Translations under genes and position numbers: made by a program
Notes under the pieces: generated by a model
The model's input: the letters and a program-made list of their open reading frames with translations, nothing else
Databases searched by the model: none
What the model was told of the DNA's origin: nothing
DNA from: Hepsetus odoe
Lineage: Eukaryota; Chordata; Actinopteri; Characiformes; Hepsetidae
Length of the DNA stretch: 64,000 nucleotides
Direction of reading: 5' to 3'
NCBI GenBank assembly: GCA_017165825.1
Contig: CM029368.1
Coordinates: forward strand, 31,765,100-31,829,099
Shown here: piece by piece, positions 62,129 through 64,000 of the stretch
Layout of the letters: each line of letters starts with the position of its first letter
Position numbering within the stretch: the stretch's first letter is position 1

Positions 62129-64000
62129 CTGAAAAAGAAACGTTAGATCATTTTGCTGCTCTTTACAATCTTCACAGTGAAAATAACTTGGGGCACAAAA
62201 TTCCATCAACAAAACCTAATTTCAATAGAATACAGAAATACAAATATTTTAGTTTAAGGTATCAAAAAATCCCATTAGTTAAAAGGCACTCAAGACACCT
62301 GGAAACTGAATATTGGATTAATGTGATCCCACGGCCTTATCATTTCATTACAATATTCACAAATTCCAACAAATTTTAAACTTAACAGGCTGTTACAACG
62401 TTTTGTTACCTACAGTTTACCTTCAGTATCTTGCTCCTACCACAAAAACGTCTTGATAACTCAGAGTATGTTCTAAATATTAATTAAATATTTTTTTAAA
62501 ATGCCTAAAAATACACATTGGGTTACATTTAACAGCCATCCAGATCACCAAAATAAATAAATAAATAAAATATAAGTTTTTCAAATCTAATCCCAGTGCA
62601 AGTACATATTTACATCTAACTATCGAGTACACGGCTAAAAAGCAAAGAAAAAAAAAAAAAAAGACCCGGGGCACCCGGGGAGCAATGATGGGGACGGTAC
62701 ATCAGGGAGGGATTATCCAATCTATCTTTATGGTAATAAAACTGTCTAATGTGACACTTTTCTAAGTAGCACATTAATAAATACAACAATATTACTGTGA
62801 TAAATTCTGTCAAAATATCATGATAGTTTAAGACTGCAATTCAAATGAATGTTTGACGTTTACTTCAAACATGTTAAAAGGCCCTAGTTAAATTATTTAC
62901 ATCTACAAAGGTTACAGCAAAATTTGCAATGTAAATACACTCCTATCAAAAAATACTGGAACTGCAAGGTCTATATATTCAGTTTTCGCTATGCACAGGT
63001 TTGAAACCAAAAGAACGAGATGAAAGATCAGATTTTCAGCTTTTATTTCTAGTTCTTGAAGTAAGCCTGAATGAATTGTCCTTACGCGTATCATACCAGG
63101 GGGGGGGGGGGGGGGAGTGGTTACATTTTTGAAAATATCATACACCCTTAATCATTAGAACGGTGACTGTGTCCTCTACACTTCCTCTGTATTTCAAACC
63201 TACACACGACAGCCATATATTCAGCACACAGGAAGAAGAATTGGGGACGGTACCTTGCTCAGGGGTACCACAGGGCAAACTTCTAGCCCAGAACTCCAAC
63301 CCATAACTTCCTGATCATGGGTCCTAGTCTTTAAACACTAGGCCACTGCTGCCCCACATTACTATCCTTAAAGTACTGACAAACAACTGGATTGTAAACA
63401 AGGACACAGTCGTCCCAAATCAGCATTCTAATTAAGTACCAAAAGCAGAATTAATGCTAATGCTACCTCTTCTACCTGATAAACGTGAGTGCATGTAAGT
63501 TCAATTACATCCATGAGGTGCTAAAATGACAACCTTAAACCAATCATAGGCAACTTGCAAATAATATCCACCGCTGTCTGTACTCATTCATAGCTTTTTC
63601 CCCCCCATTTTGTTTCTAAATCTCACAGTAAATATGATAGTGTATTGCCCACCCTTACATCAATTACAAGTTATGCAACTACAAGTCTCAGCCAGGACCA
63701 AGAAACAGAGCTTAAATGCTGCAGTATAATGATAATGCAAGTAATACCACATGGTTTAAAGCTAAATGAGGGGTTTGAAATGAGTGAGGGGAGCCAACTG
63801 GCAATTCCTTTTGGCCTACTTCTGACACAGTTGATAAGTAAAACGAACTAGATATAAGTAGCCTTCCATCATGGCAAGTGCAAATCATATTTAGCCTTAG
63901 GAGTGTTCTTGTGACCACAACTGCCTTTTAGATGAACGAGCTGAGCAGCAGCAAGCCCTGCCACAGATGCCTTAATAGCACACTGCATGTACGCGCGCAC
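62129..64000 (-). other. ube2e1: ube2e1 intron or upstream DNA to the window end
   Basis: No exon matching the missing E2 N-terminal segments was seen on the minus strand. The stretch contains a SINE head (63235-63356), a 17-G homopolymer (about 63099-63115) and otherwise AT-rich DNA. Confidence 0.5.
63235..63356 (-). mobile_element. SINE head fragment
   Basis: On the minus strand: GGGGCAGCAGTGGCCTAGTG and GGGTTGGAGTTCT (decayed B box), then CCCTGTGGTACCCCTGAGCA. Same family as 42101. Confidence 0.75.

Overview
The window is vertebrate nuclear DNA, almost certainly from a teleost fish. It is AT-rich and has large spliced genes with GT-AG introns. It is full of fish-type repeats: Tc1-family transposons, tRNA-headed SINEs, an RTE-like LINE and many CA/TA microsatellites. 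The SINE tail ending in a 'tctgctaaatg' motif hints at an ostariophysan such as a catfish, characin or electric fish, but that is only an inference.

Five protein genes are readable, in the order thrb(+), nr1d2(-), rpl15(-), nkiras1(+), ube2e1(-). This is the gene order and relative orientation of human 3p24 (UBE2E1-NKIRAS1-RPL15-NR1D2-THRB), so the symbols rest on both protein sequence and synteny. (1) Positions 1-8540 are probably thrb upstream or intronic DNA with repeats. (2) Positions 8763-22575 carry thyroid hormone receptor beta, starting from the cone/pituitary-type TRbeta2 first exon behind its own TATA box and including a 27-nt microexon. The last two ligand-domain exons carry indels. 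(3) Positions 22576-31757 are the thrb 3' UTR, intergenic DNA and the nr1d2 3' UTR. (4) Positions 31758-38473 carry nr1d2 (REV-ERB beta) in eight coding exons, with a GC-rich promoter and a cluster of clock-type motifs in intron 1. (5) Positions 38900-47400 are a transposon-rich intergenic stretch. (6) Positions 47400-57200 hold rpl15 and nkiras1 head to head around a shared promoter region of about 0.7 kb. (7) Positions 57200-64000 hold the last three coding exons of ube2e1; its 5' exons lie beyond the window.

Functionally the window joins two nuclear receptors (thyroid-hormone response, circadian/heme-regulated repression), a 60S ribosomal protein, an atypical Ras-like inhibitor of NF-kB signalling, and a class III ubiquitin-conjugating enzyme. 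I did not find a novel gene system. The most notable points are the damaged thrb ligand-binding exons, the 9-residue microexon, the clock-motif cluster in nr1d2 intron 1, a full-length RTE-like LINE nested in a long-terminal-repeat Tc1 fold-back with a clear target-site duplication, and a pair of matching MITEs about 50 kb apart.
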